A stretch of DNA of 64,000 nt from Nilaparvata lugens (Eukaryota; Arthropoda; Insecta; Hemiptera; Delphacidae). Positions 48,032 through 60,504 of this stretch are shown piece after piece (the stretch's first letter is position 1; each line of letters starts with the position of its first letter). The translations under genes and the position numbers were made by a program. The stretch spans positions 36,630,269-36,694,268 of the forward strand of contig NC_052507.1 of NCBI RefSeq assembly GCF_014356525.2. The letters are read 5' to 3'. The notes under the pieces are model-generated. The model made no database searches. It was not told the DNA's origin and saw nothing but the letters and a program-made list of their open reading frames with translations.

Positions 48032-50790
48032 TTTGGCTTCTCATCGTATGTAATAATTTTTGAAATGAGACTTTGCTCCTCTCGAACCTATCCTTTACAC
48101 TATTGTGAACGATAGCATTACTTTTTCATGTACTTACACAGTAAATAGAGTCATATCGTAGTGTGATGGTAAGCATAATAGAGGCATAACAGACAGCCGG
48201 CCATGTAGACTTCCCGTTCATATTCTGTTATACTTCAAAGCACAGGGCTGATGGTGAGGGGGGCAAGAGGTCAGCCTCGGTCTCTCATGATTAGTGAGTC
48301 GCACCTCTATATGCTGCCCTGCCGCTCTACTCCATGCTTCACGCTGGGCTTTACTCGTCACTGGGTGATCTTCAGTTCTACAGCGGCTAATTGATTAGCT
48401 CATGAATAAATCACGATCGCTCGAGACCCGGGGACGGCTCGACTGATGTGGGATGAGTGCAGTAGTTCATCACAATCATCACACACACGCACACGCGTTC
48501 ACCTGCACCTGCACGAACGAGAATGGAGATCATCTGTTGCAATAGTTGTCTGTCCTCGTGTAAGTTTTGTGCGAGTAAAACCTTGAAAGTGGCATGATGA
48601 AAACTCAAATAGAACAATGAAAAAGTTTATTGAGTTGAACATCTGGATCAGTAACTTTATCAAGTTTGTGGTTGGTACGAAGTTTGCATTGATTGATCCG
48701 AGAACATTGCATGATCTGAGCATTGGGAAGGGAAATTTAATTAAGAAAATAATAAATTACGATACATGCTTACAAAATTTACCACGTGAGAGGTGGATCA
48801 TGATTCGCTAATTAGACCAACAGTTCATTAGAATCAGCTAAATTTGTTAATTTTAATTCATTTTGACCAGTCCATCCGTGATTTTCAGTTGACCTTACTC
48901 TGCGTAGCATCACTCATAGCTTACTCATTCGTGAATAAGATACTTCACTGTTTCCAACCACTATTTAGATAGAAGTTGACAATCTATTACTCGTTTTATG
49001 GAATACAACAATAGTGTTTTTAGAATGATAATATATCTCAATATTGTTATGAAGTTGTGGTTGTTAGGGCTTTGATAACTTACTTTCTACTCAATTGAAT
49101 CAGTCTTTATCTTGAAGTGGTCAGTTGAAAAGCTCCAAACAAAAACTTTTTACTATTAGAAATTTAAGATATTTCACAATAAATTCATTGACAAACATCA
49201 TTCATTATTTATTCATCTACCATGGATATAGTTAATAAGACATTTTAATTCTCAACCAATTTGTTCATTGTTTTCAATCAAGAGATGAAGATTTTAGTAG
49301 CATTGCCTTGTTATACAAATCACTTGTTTTTTAACTGTCTGGTGAACTTTCTAAATATACAATTTCAGTGCTACGGTATTCGGATAAACATAATAACGAG
49401 CCTGAAAGTGGAAATATATCCAGCCCAAATTTCAAATGTGTTTGAAGTAGGCTATGTGTAGATGTATACATGTGAGTAGTCTTGAGTTCACTGCCTCAAC
49501 AGACGCATAACAAAGGTGGATGCGCACGCAGTAAGAGGTGTCACGTGATATTAGGAGTTGTGTGCCCGACTAGAGTTCGAGAGCCCTGTGGAGGCGCACT
49601 GTGGATGAGGTCGACGACACTCTGAAACCGCCATCTCTCATTTCATGTGATTATTGCCTCGCATTCCTGTCGATCAGGTTCCACGTCGATAGTCTCTCCG
49701 TAGCTCCCAGGATTCGGATTCAGCATTATTTGTGCTCTTGATTTTGGAATTCATTTCTGGATGATCAGTTTGCTGAATTTCCTTGCGGTTCAAGGTTGAT
49801 ATTTGGTCCATTATTCTATCACTGATTACGTCAAGGTATCTCCTTCACAATTTTGGAATAAAGCATCTAAAGAAGGAAAATGTTCTAGAGCTATACTTTT
49901 TCTAGTTCATAAATGAGTACATTATCCTGTGAAGTATACGGTTAGAGTCCTTCATAATATTTTATTCTCCACACTTCTGATCCTGATTACTCCGTGAATA
50001 AACATAACTTCGAACTGGAAAATGCTCATTCTAGAAAAACCTAAATTTTTGACACAGTTGCTGCATAGCAAGTAATTATTAAAAAATCAATTTATCCAAT
50101 ATTAAGTTCAAAATGTGAAAAAAAATTGGAAAACTAACTGAAGAGGATTACACAATTGAAATGAGATAGATATTTGAAGCCTTCCATTTTCAAGTTTTCG
50201 AGAATTATGAAGTGAACTATCTTTTCCACATCAAGTTTATTCAATTATCAAATTTGATATTTCTATTCGATTTTCCTTAGACTGGAAACATGATACCAAA
50301 TCTGAATTCATTATAGCCAGAACATGTTACAAAATTCCAGGATTGTTGTTGTTGCTGTTTTAAATTGTTTTGTGTCTGTATCAATAAATACATAGCCAAA
50401 TTTAAAATGAATGGGCAAAATTCCATCAATTTTTTCCTTTTTAGATGGTGACTATGTCTGATTAGTCAGTTGAAATGACTGACCATCACTGAAGTGAATT
50501 CTTTTCAAACTGACAGTATTTGTTGCTGATATCAACGCTTCCCATTCAACTAGCTCTGTCAGTATGAAGTGAATAGTACTAGGCTATGTACTAGTGAGGC
50601 AATCTCTGACAAATGACTGGAAGAAAGCGAAAAGCGAAATTATTTAAGCAATGAATAGACCGCAGCAGGTGATGCCACGTGTCACGTGATAATGTAATTG
50701 GACACCGTAATAGAAGGCTGGCAGTGGCATTAGCAGCCAGGTGCTGGTGATAAGTGATTGCCAATGCTCAGTCAACAGGAAATGGAGAGG
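48032..50790. other. Intronic sequence with E-box motifs
   Basis: No genes. TCACGTGA palindromes occur at 49541-49548 and 50682-50689. A GC-richer module at about 48240-48330 resembles one at 53290-53380. Confidence 0.45.
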
Positions 50791-50799
50791 ACTCTCAAC

Positions 50800-51820
50800 T
50801 CACTCCTCCCCTCCCCCTTCTACACCAATTCTCACTGCTCACACCACTCAGGAAATAGGAATTATTGGAGGGGTTTTGCACCCACTCTCACCACCACCTC
50901 GTACCTCTTTTAATCATCTATCCTCTGTTGTCTTTTAACTCACATCAATCTTATAAATTGATCTTATTTTCTTCGATTTCTATTCTCAGTTATAAGATTT
51001 TTTAGTTTTGTCTTATTTTCTGTATCCTGTTTTCTCCTTCATAATTCTTCTGCTTCCTCCTTTCCCTCGCAAACCTCTTTTCAATTCGTTCCCTTCTACC
51101 TTTGCTTTCTTCATCATTCAGTTTTTTCTCCTTCTTCTTCTTTCTCCTCTCTCACCAATTTCTTTTGTCCTATTCCTCCCACTTCTACTACTACTTCTCT
51201 CTCACTCTCACATGAGTAATCATCATCCTCTTCCACTTTGATCGTTTTATTCCCTGAAATATCATTCTGATTCTAATTATTCAACTTGTTTTCATTTTTT
51301 TTGCCAATTCCTATTCTCAGTTCTTATTTCCAGTTTCTCATCATCTTCCTGTAATTTTCAATTTTCACCATTATTCTTTCTCCATAATTCATCGCATACT
51401 TTCAATTTTGCTTTTCCATCTCTTCTCTTTCTTCATTCTATATCAGCTTTCCGTATTCTACTAGTTTATTCCTCCCATTGTTCTTCTTCCTGTTCTATCA
51501 TTCTGTATAATTTCTTTGAATTTTGTCATCTCCTGCCCATTCTCTGTCTTCTCTTTAAACTGTCTTTGTTCAGTTCTGTATTACTTTCTTTCTACCCTGT
51601 CTCCATTTCCTCATCTACCTACTCTATTCATCCACTTCCTATTATTTCTTCATCTTTCTCTCACTTCACATCTTACTCTCTCTTTATCTCTTCCTCCTGT
51701 AAACTTCTCCTTCCTCATCCGCTATCTCCTCTTCACTTTCTCATCCCTTTCTGCTACGTTCTTCATGCCAAATTATCACCACCCTGATTTCCTTGCACCA
51801 GCTTCTCACCTCTCCTAAGC
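50800..51820 (+). repeat. Pyrimidine-rich tract
   Basis: About 1 kb of C/T-biased sequence (TTCTCC, CTTCTTC, CTCTCTC words), the longest such tract in the window. The overlapping Ser/Leu/Phe-rich ORFs inside are rejected. Confidence 0.7.
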
Positions 51821-54800
51821 AGGCAGGAGACACCAATTGTGACGTCGGCTGAAGGTGGTGGCGGCGTGAATGTGATCTGCAGGAATGTCAACGTAATAAT
51901 GAAGTGAAATCAGACGCCAAGTGGCAAGTGGCTGTTCACAAAACACCAGGCGCTTCTACCCCCTCACTGCCACACCACCAGTTGAGGGTCCCCTGGAGGG
52001 GTTGAAGGAGATACCGAGCCACACGCCGTGTTCTAAGAGCCCTTAACAGCCAGCTCAACAGGGCTCCGACTCCCTTTGTGTCATACTTACCCCGGCGTCA
52101 TTCTCAAAACTCGACTCTCGACGGAGATGGCCACCTTTGTCACTCTCTCTCTCCTGACTCAAATCATCCCTGTCTCAAGTGAATGTCCTGATTTTCTCGT
52201 GACCATCCCTCACAACATGCCAGTCTCCGGAGAACAATAACGCAACGCATCCTTCACTTCCACTTCAAACTAATAACGCAATCTGGCTCCACTCACCCCC
52301 TACATTTTCCAGTTTTGTTTGATAACCCGGAAAAATCAAGCCTTCCTTAACACTTTGTTGTCTTTCAGGAGATTCCAACACCCTGTGTTTGAACATAAGC
52401 TCAAGTGTGCCGTACTTCAAAATCCGATCACAAAAAGTGTGGTAGAGGGCTTGATATTACAATTCCGTATATTGAACGTTTATTGAGAAGCTCATCAGAA
52501 GTTGTCCATTGTTTAGAGTCCTTCCAGACCAGGATCACAGCTATTATTGGAAGCTCAAGAGCTATTATACGTACCGAAAGTACTCGTAACCTTTCTAGTA
52601 TATTACTCATGTAATACTTTTTGTGTAGTTGAGAAGTTGATATTGTGGTAATTATTCATATTGAATGAAAAAGACTGAGAAATTGTCAAAAACCACAGAT
52701 TCTGTGGTTTTTGACAATTTCTTAGTATTTTTCATTCAACTTTTGTAATATTATGATCACCTATCTAGCCGGTTCTCTTTGGAAATGTAATTATTGATCA
52801 AGTCATCTCAATATTAATTCATTGAGTAGTTTATGTTGCAGTTTTAGTCAACTGGCTGACAAACACGATTCCAATAGTAATATCAAAAGTAATATCAATA
52901 CAAATCACATTGAAACAAGCTGTGGAAATAATACCTTTCTAATTGAACAATGGTAACAGGTGGAGGTTTTTCTCAACTAGTTCTGGATTACCGTAGTGTT
53001 CATTCTATTTGAACAAACGTAGAACCTTTCTAATTCTACTGCTCCAGGGAACTACCTAATTGAACCAGAGTATAACCTAGACCATTTTCTAATTGAGAAG
53101 TAGGCTAGTTGTGACTGATGACGCCTACCAATTTACTTTGTTGGGTTGGTTGCACTGAGCTGGTGGTGCCTTGTACAATGTTGTCACACGTGGGTTGCCA
53201 TTATATGGTGAGGGTGTGTATGGAGCATAATTGAAGGCCAAACTAATGAGAACGATTATTATAATGGTGGTGCCTACTCCTTATCATGCCGCCGAGGGAA
53301 GTGGGGGTTAAGAGGTCCACCTCGGCCATCAATATTCATGACTTGGCGTGAGCTGATTTATGGTGCTGCTGTGCTGACTGTTGCGTGCGGGTGACCGTGT
53401 GTGAACCGGCCTGGTCAACAGAACTGACCGTGTGAAATCGGCCATACACGTCATCAACTATTGCCTATGCTTGGGGGGCGAGGCGCCAACTTATTTGTGT
53501 TGATGTGAGGTCTATAACTGATGCAAGTACCAACATTATATTCACTATTAAATCAATTTAAATAGAATTAGTGGTGGAATTCCTGTAGCTGATTGAAACT
53601 GGATTAAGAGCTATTGGAAACTACAAAGTCAAATTCAATCAAGACTCCATTCTAGCTGGAGGAGAAGGAGAGAGATCTCAAGACTATGATTTATCAATTA
53701 TGTGATAGTGGATTTGTGAAATTGTTGGCTTTTGGGAATTCATCTTTGTAAAATTCAATTTTCAATTCTGATAACATTTTGAACATTGAAACTATGATCA
53801 AGCTTAGAAAGCACCGTAATACTCTGGCAATCATTTGATTCATCTTCAGGCAAATAAATATTGCACCGTTCTAAACATGAATGAGTTTAATATTTGAATG
53901 ACAATGTCAGTTTTTCAGCTAAATTGTAATTTCTCAACTACGAGAGACTGACCTGATCATAATATGATCTGTGTTTAGCTAGATCATGAAAACTTTATTA
54001 CTTCCTTGTATCTCCCATCTTTCCCATTCAATCTTACCTTTTTCCCACGAGTTTGTCTCATATGAGACATTTCAACGTGAAATTCACAAGATGAGGAACT
54101 CTTGAACTGAAAATCTTCAACCTAACTTTTCTCCTCTTAAAACCCTCTCAATTGAATTTTTATCTTTATACTGTATATTCTTCTCTAGTTTAAGCTGTTA
54201 TTCAAGGCAAATCAACATACCCTCAATCCACAAAATATCTTGTTTTCAATGCTTTGAATCATTTTCTTTTAAATAGGTGATTTCTAATATCTTTGATAGA
54301 CAAACTCGGAAAAACTTTGCTACCCACAGAAAAAATGAACCCTAAATTCAAGTTTGCTCAGTTGGCAGTAAAGCTGGCTGCCGGCATAGGCGAGTGGCAT
54401 AATAGTAAGTGACGGTTTGATTTGCGTGCCAAGCCAGCGCTTTCTTATCTGTCGCCAAAGATCTACAGGATGGTCACGCTAACGTGGGGCACGCTACAAG
54501 CACCCACCTAGGGTCTAACCCATGCTTTGAACTGGCGAACCCTTCCAACAAATTAGCAAATTGGTACCCCCTCTTTCCCCCACCACCAGCCACATAGGAA
54601 CCACCGTGATAGTCGTTCAACCACAACCGGCTCCCTCACCCTAGCCACTACCACCACGAAACGGTACCACCATGAAAACTGTCAAACGTCAAATTTTGAT
54701 GAGAAACTTTCTCTCCCCAGGAAAAAGGCCAGCTCTCATTGTTCCCACCTTGTCAAATACTCTAGATCAACTGTTTTTTCTATGTTTATCAATATAAAAA

Positions 54801-55438
54801 ATAGTAATAATAGGCTGATTCGATCACAGAATTCCCCTGTTGGAAAGAATTTTGTAATCAGTTGTTTGGGAAATAAATAAGTTCTATACCATGGAGCTGA
54901 GAAACACGTTTTGGCTGTCATTCTGTTTTGTTTTGATTTGATCACTTTTTTGACAGTGTTTGTGAGACATGATGACAGATATTCATTTCCTGTCCTAATC
55001 TCCAGTTTTTATCATTTTGATTGTGATAGTTTTTCGTGATGAAAACTGAGTTCAATCAGAAGTTCTTTGTTTTTTACGTGTCCTTTTTGTAGAAGAGTTT
55101 GATTTGTATTCGGATTAGTTAGGTTCCTCTAGATTCTACTTAGTAGAATCAAATGAAGTAGTAGTCAAATGTGGGACCCTCACTCTTGGAATTCTCAAAA
55201 AATCTAGTATCAAACTTTATGATAAGGTATTTACAATTCGACAAAGCCTTAACATACTATGCAAACAGCATGTGCCAAGCCTAACATGAACAATAATCAA
55301 TCGATATTGCTGGAAGAGACTTGTTATGCTTAGCATTGTTAATTTTCTTTTTCACTATAATAGCCAGTTGTTCCGAGACCAAGTGGGGCACAAAGTTGCA
55401 TCCCATAATTATATTTTTGTCAACTTTTTCATTTCTAG
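51821..55438. other. Intronic sequence, partly GC-richer
   Basis: GC-richer patches at 51830-52310, 53100-53470 and 54400-54700 carry no recognisable ORF. A near-perfect palindrome (52661-52739) and a 33-bp-offset direct repeat (53392-53411, 53425-53443) are present. Confidence 0.45.
52661..52739. repeat. Near-perfect palindrome, 39-bp arms, 1-base centre
   Basis: The left arm (52661-52699) and right arm (52701-52739) are reverse complements at 37 of 39 positions, centred on the T at 52700. Core: GTCAAAAACCACAGA / TCTGTGGTTTTTGAC. The centre is too tight for a normal pre-miRNA loop. Confidence 0.95.
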
Positions 55439-55471
55439 AAAGACCGAGCAAGATGAAATTGAGAAGGCAAG
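55439..55471 (+). CDS. Possible 33-nt micro-exon (speculative)
   Basis: A strong acceptor (TCAACTTTTTCATTTCTAG) and a strong donor (CAAG|GTAAGG) enclose exactly 33 nt. A 33-nt exon keeps the reading frame. Entered at phase 1, as left by the exon at 39202, it is open and would add a basic peptide KRPSKMKLRRQ to the linker between RRM2 and RRM3. I know of no family precedent for this peptide at this place, and splice-site pairs this close arise by chance in 25 kb. Confidence 0.15.
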
Positions 55472-58400
55472 GTAAGGCAGCACCTCTGCGTTGACGCTAA
55501 TAAACTGTGAAATGCTTTTACTACACTTGGCCCTCTCCTTTTCTCCTCTGCACTTCATCATTCTCTCTCACCAACCAACCCCCCGCCATATCTTCATCAT
55601 TCCCTCTTCCTCCATATTTCTCTCTCTTGAGCCCCAAGTACCGAAACAAGGCCATTAGAAACTGTAACTTGAATCCATATTGTGTGACCGCATTAATAGA
55701 GTGAATTATATCTTTTAACAGTTTCACTCCAGCTAACTTTCGCGCTCAGCCATAACAGAAAAAGTTTGAATAGAATTAGTACGGTATTCTCTCAGCTCAA
55801 ATGCAATGAAACTTTCTTATGGCGTCTCTTGATGCTGGTTAATGAGGATTATGGTTTTCTGAAGTAACATAATAGAGTTCATAAACGAGTGACCTTCCTT
55901 CTAACAAATATAAATGTCTAACAACAATGCTATTGATTCATAAGCAGTTCAAACCTCAGAAGACTAAAAATCCAGTCGATCTTTACTAGAAGAATTTCTC
56001 CGATCCAAATTATCTCATATTTCATCGTATCCAACTACAAAATAGAAAAGAAAAATGATAATAATTATTATCAGGAGTATCCTACTATTTGTTTCACTGG
56101 TTGCCGATTCCCACCTACCTCGATCCTTATGTTGGAAGGGGAAAAGTTGTATTAGCATTGTTGTAGGTAATTTATTGTTTCTACCATCTCATCAAAACTG
56201 ATTATTCCTTTGGTAAGGACAAAAAAAAATGCTGACCTTCCATGTCAGTGAGAAAAACTTTATACGGAAAGTGTTCAACATGATTCAAAATGTGGATATC
56301 ATAGTGAATGGAGTAGTATAGAACCTAATAGAATATATACATAGAACCTCTCTGATTATATATGCGATTATTCTCTCGAATTTCTCAAAAAACGTGGTCA
56401 AGTGGTAGAGTGGACATTAATGTCCAAACATCGCCACGTCAACAAATAAGTCATTCTATTCTATTCTACTTTCTAAATTTCCTGATAGTATTCGATGTTA
56501 TCTGATAATATAGTGAACATCCGTATTTATGAGGTGCAGTTACTAGTTGTTGCTCATTGAACGATTCAATCTACTCAAATCCATAACCGTATTCAATATT
56601 ATCATCTTTTCGCAGCTTTCCATTCAATTCTACTGTTTCCGAGTTGTTGTCTAGCTAATGTTGAGAGTTATGTAGGCTCATTAGCAGACGTCCGGGCTTT
56701 ACACCCACACCACACGACACGCGAGCATGCTAACGGCATTCCAAACAGAAAGCTAATTACAGTTGTTGGCAGAGGCAGTAATGCGTTTTATTGAGAAGCA
56801 TCGATCACATGTTTGATGAAGCTTAGACTAGAAACTGTTGAGAAGGTTGAGCAGAATACCAACAGCGGAGAAGCGGAGAGTTCCACCTGGAACGCAATTT
56901 GAAAGCGGCGAAAAAGCGTTGGAAATGGCCGGGGCCGGGCCAGTGAGAACTGAGCACGTTCAAGTACGAGCCACAGCTTTCCAACCGTTTAGTGAGAATG
57001 GTTTAGGGGGTAAAATTGCTGTTAGAGACTCCTACTCCAAATGTAGGTGTGTGTGTGTGAGTGGGAGAGAGAGAGTGTGTTGTAGCCCTGACGAGGGTTT
57101 ACACTAGTGGAAAGGATCACCAGTCGTGCTAGATAAGCTCACTACAGGCCACAGCGTTAAAACAAATGACAAGGAAGCAACTGCCAAGATAAAGGAGATT
57201 TTCTCTAATCGCCACCTCTTTCTCCTCTTCCTCCTCCTCCTCCCACAATTCTGTCGCGCTTTAATTCCCGCGCGCGCGAAAAGAGGCGCTCGCCGAAAAT
57301 TGAGACACACCAAAAGTTTGATGATAAAAGTTAGGTACAATTCACCACCCCTATCAAGAAATACTAGGTGTTGCGATTGTAGAATCCTTCTCAAAGTGAA
57401 ACCCCCTGCAGTAATAGTCAGCCAGTCTCATCCAATAATCGTCTCGGTGAATATTTCAGTGACGACCAATAGCGAACCCGTTCTTCTCACCAGGGAATCG
57501 TTACAAAAGTCGATAACTGGCACCGAAATGTCTTGAAAATGCAGAACGCTCAATTTACACAGAGTATGCCACAAAAACCATCACTAGCCTAATCATCTCC
57601 AAATCGACTTCGTTCTAAGTATTCTATTGCAATACTTTGTGGTGTTTGATTTTGGATTTTGAATAAATTTTAACTCTGAAATATTGCTAGTGCATTAATT
57701 TATATTTTATCTGGCTATAATAATATAAAATCAATTGAAAATTGGAAAGAGGTAAACGAAAATCATCAGGGAATAAACTGTATTGAACATCCTACATTAC
57801 ATCCAACATTCCAATCGGATTTTCCATGATGTAAAAAATTTATGAAAATTCAAAATTGTAAAAATGTTTGAACACAACATGGAAAACTGCGTTACAGTGA
57901 GTAGCAATTCCTAGTGCCAAGCTCTAATGAAAGGTGTTTTATAAAAAAGTGTAGTGTGGGAATGAAAATGTATCAATGTATCTGATTTAACAGTAGGCTA
58001 TATTTTTTCTTTGTATTGTTTTCTTCACGAACTCACGGCTAGCGCACAAGTCTGACTTTGCTGGCTGTGCCAGAACATCAAGATTTATTATAATTTACAA
58101 TTATTGTTTCATGTTTTTTGACAAAATGAATATCCTATTCTATTCTATTTTCGTATTTTGACGTACTAGGACAAATAATAACACGAAATACATAATCCAC
58201 AAAAAACAATACAGTTGAAAGTATCCAATGTCAACAAGTCTCCCACACAAAATATCAACTCCATAAAGAAACACAGAAAGTCAATCCGGCAAAGATCCCA
58301 GGCGAGTTGAATATAATCTGGAAGAATTTAGTTGTCATATCGGGAAGCCGGCAGTGAGTTACAAGTAGTTTGATTCTTATTTTTGTTTGGTGTGGATGGG

Positions 58401-58734
58401 GGAATGGGAGGAGGGTCTCACCTGGGAGACGGATACTGTCACACGTTTCGACTTGTTAGGTTTGTTTGTGTGTAAAGAATGGATGAATGAGGATGGGGAT
58501 GATCGGACTCTCGGGGGTGTTGTTATCGAGCGAGTGAGTGGAGGATGACCCGCGGCGGACGACAGTGCAGTGCTAAGATGGTCGGTGTAGTGTGGCCTCA
58601 TGGCTGGGGCGCTTAGCCATAAACAACCTTTTAGGAAGAGCGTTCCCGTGTAGAGGCCCCCCCCCCATGGTGTTACCGGTCGGTCTGGGGGTCGCCTAGC
58701 AACTCACAGCCCACTACGCCACCCCCACACAAAC
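55472..58734. other. Intronic sequence, no recognised gene
   Basis: A C/T-rich piece at 55520-55640. A tRNA-A-box-like GTGGTCAAGTGGTAGAGTGG at 56394-56413 followed by a (ATTCT)n-like tail near 56450, possibly a SINE relic. A GC-richer part at 56690-57480 includes TTCCCGCGCGCGCGAAAA (57265-57282). ORFs here show no domain. Confidence 0.4.
56390..56470 (+). mobile_element. Possible tRNA-derived SINE relic
   Basis: TGGTCAAGTGGTAGAG resembles a tRNA D-arm/A box. No B box follows, and the segment ends in a short ATTCT-repeat tail. Weak. Confidence 0.3.
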
Positions 58735-59520
58735 CACTTCTTCGTTTCCATCTTCTCTTTTCTTCTTCGAGTCTGATTCCTGCTACTACTTTTCTTCTTC
58801 TTCTTCTTCTTCACCTCGTTTTCCTTCTCCTCATTTTTCTTTTTGTTTTACCACCTTTTCTTCTTTCTCTCCTTCTTCGTCTTTCTTTTATGCTTCCTCA
58901 TCCTTCTCCTGTTCCTCTTCCTATTTCAATTCTGCTTCTTTATCTCCGTATTCTCCTCCTTTTTCTTCATCATCCTCCTTTTATCCTTCTTCTTTGTCTT
59001 CCTCATCTGCTTCCTCTTTTTTCGAAACGCCCATCATCACACTCCCTTCATATTTCGGGAGACGAGAGGTGTAGTCAAGGATCATTCTCACCGATTCCCT
59101 ACCTCTTCACCGACTCCCTGTTACTCGATTCCCACCAAATTTTATACTCAGCCAGTATGAGTGCACCCGATCATAAAATGGAAAACATACCTTCAAGGAA
59201 GATACGTGCGACGCCTCAAGAGATTGGTGCTGGCTTTCTCTCTTTCTCTCTTTTTTCCTCCCCTACTTTTTTATCCCTCCGTAGTTTTCTTTTGTAGTTT
59301 CCCCAATTTTTTACTATTTCTCCTCTTGTTTCCATCAATACTATTCTTCGTGTTATTTTACTGTATTCCTTTCCCCTCCTCACATTTATATTTCTGATAT
59401 TTCACCTCTTTGTCACTCCTTGTACCGTTTTTATATTTTTCTGCCGCTCATATTTTCTTCTGTCATTTATTTTACTTTGGTGTTAAGAGTTTATAATTTT
59501 CTCTATTCTATTCCTGAATT
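58735..59520 (+). repeat. Pyrimidine-rich tract
   Basis: C/T-biased for nearly 800 bases with several TTCTTC and CTCCT runs, interrupted at about 59020-59230 by more balanced sequence. The Phe/Leu-rich ORFs are artefacts. Confidence 0.65.
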
Positions 59521-60500
59521 ATATTCATACTTAGAACAAACACGATACTAGAAACTTGTTTACAATTCAAAACACCAACGTGAATTTTTTATATACTTCT
59601 CCGCTCATCTTGGAGATTAAGTAGACAGTTGTTGCAGCTTATGGATTTACATTGGATTACAAGATAAAAAGAGCTAAATTTATGGATATCTCTTGGTGTT
59701 TTTTTACAATCATGTAAAAAATAAGTTGATATCATATTTTCTCATATCTATTTTGCTCATATTATTTCATTCATTTGATGAATAGTTCACTATCCTATAG
59801 TAAATTGTCTTGCGAAGAATTTCTACAATAACATGACAATGAAATTGTTGCTTTATCCAGGAACTATTTATTGAATTCTGATAATGCTGAGAATCCATTT
59901 CTTTTTTTTCTTGAATAATACAAAGATTGGAACCAATTGAGATCCAAGCTTGAATGGTATGACTCTTTATAACAACATGTTACAATCTTGTACAATATCA
60001 CAATTTTTTCTACAATGAACTCTCTGAGATTGATATTTTTTGGCTTACATATCTTGACCATTTTTTGAGAGCTCAAATTATTATTCCCATATTGTTTGAA
60101 AAGTTCTGTGGCAGGGAAAGTTGGAATCAACTTTAAAATCTGCACACGAGCAAATTAAAACTTATGCATACTACTTGATACTTATACGCACTAATTATGC
60201 GTGAAGTCTTAAAAAATATCAGGGAGTCACAAAAAATGCAATCAATTGAACAACTGATTTGAATGTGAAGGTGAAAAAATATAATTAGAAGGAGTAGTAC
60301 AGTCATACAGTAATACTATGCACTAGATTAAGTAGTAACACCAACCAATTGTTATGAAACCGATCTCCTGGTGACAAATGATTTTGTCGGAGAAGACTTA
60401 GTTGTTGAAATTGTGCTAGACCCTGAGATCTGCGGATTTTTATCTGATCAATAATGTGATCCTAATTCTAGTGGTTTGAGGGTCTTGGAATTAAAAACAT
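59521..60500. other. Intronic sequence, no recognised feature
   Basis: AT-rich; nothing recognisable. Confidence 0.5.
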
Positions 60501-60504
60501 AGAT

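Noticed and set aside
52376..52460. Exon after TTGTTGTCTTTCAG
   Set aside because: Good acceptor, but the frame expected from Rox8 stops within 30 codons without a donor, and the peptide is unlike RRM3.
52661..52739. Pre-miRNA hairpin
   Set aside because: The one-base loop and almost full pairing do not fit a Drosha/Dicer-type precursor; kept only as a palindrome.
57126..57536. 136-codon ORF over CpG-rich sequence
   Set aside because: No recognisable domain and codon use looks random; the start lies in no promoter context.
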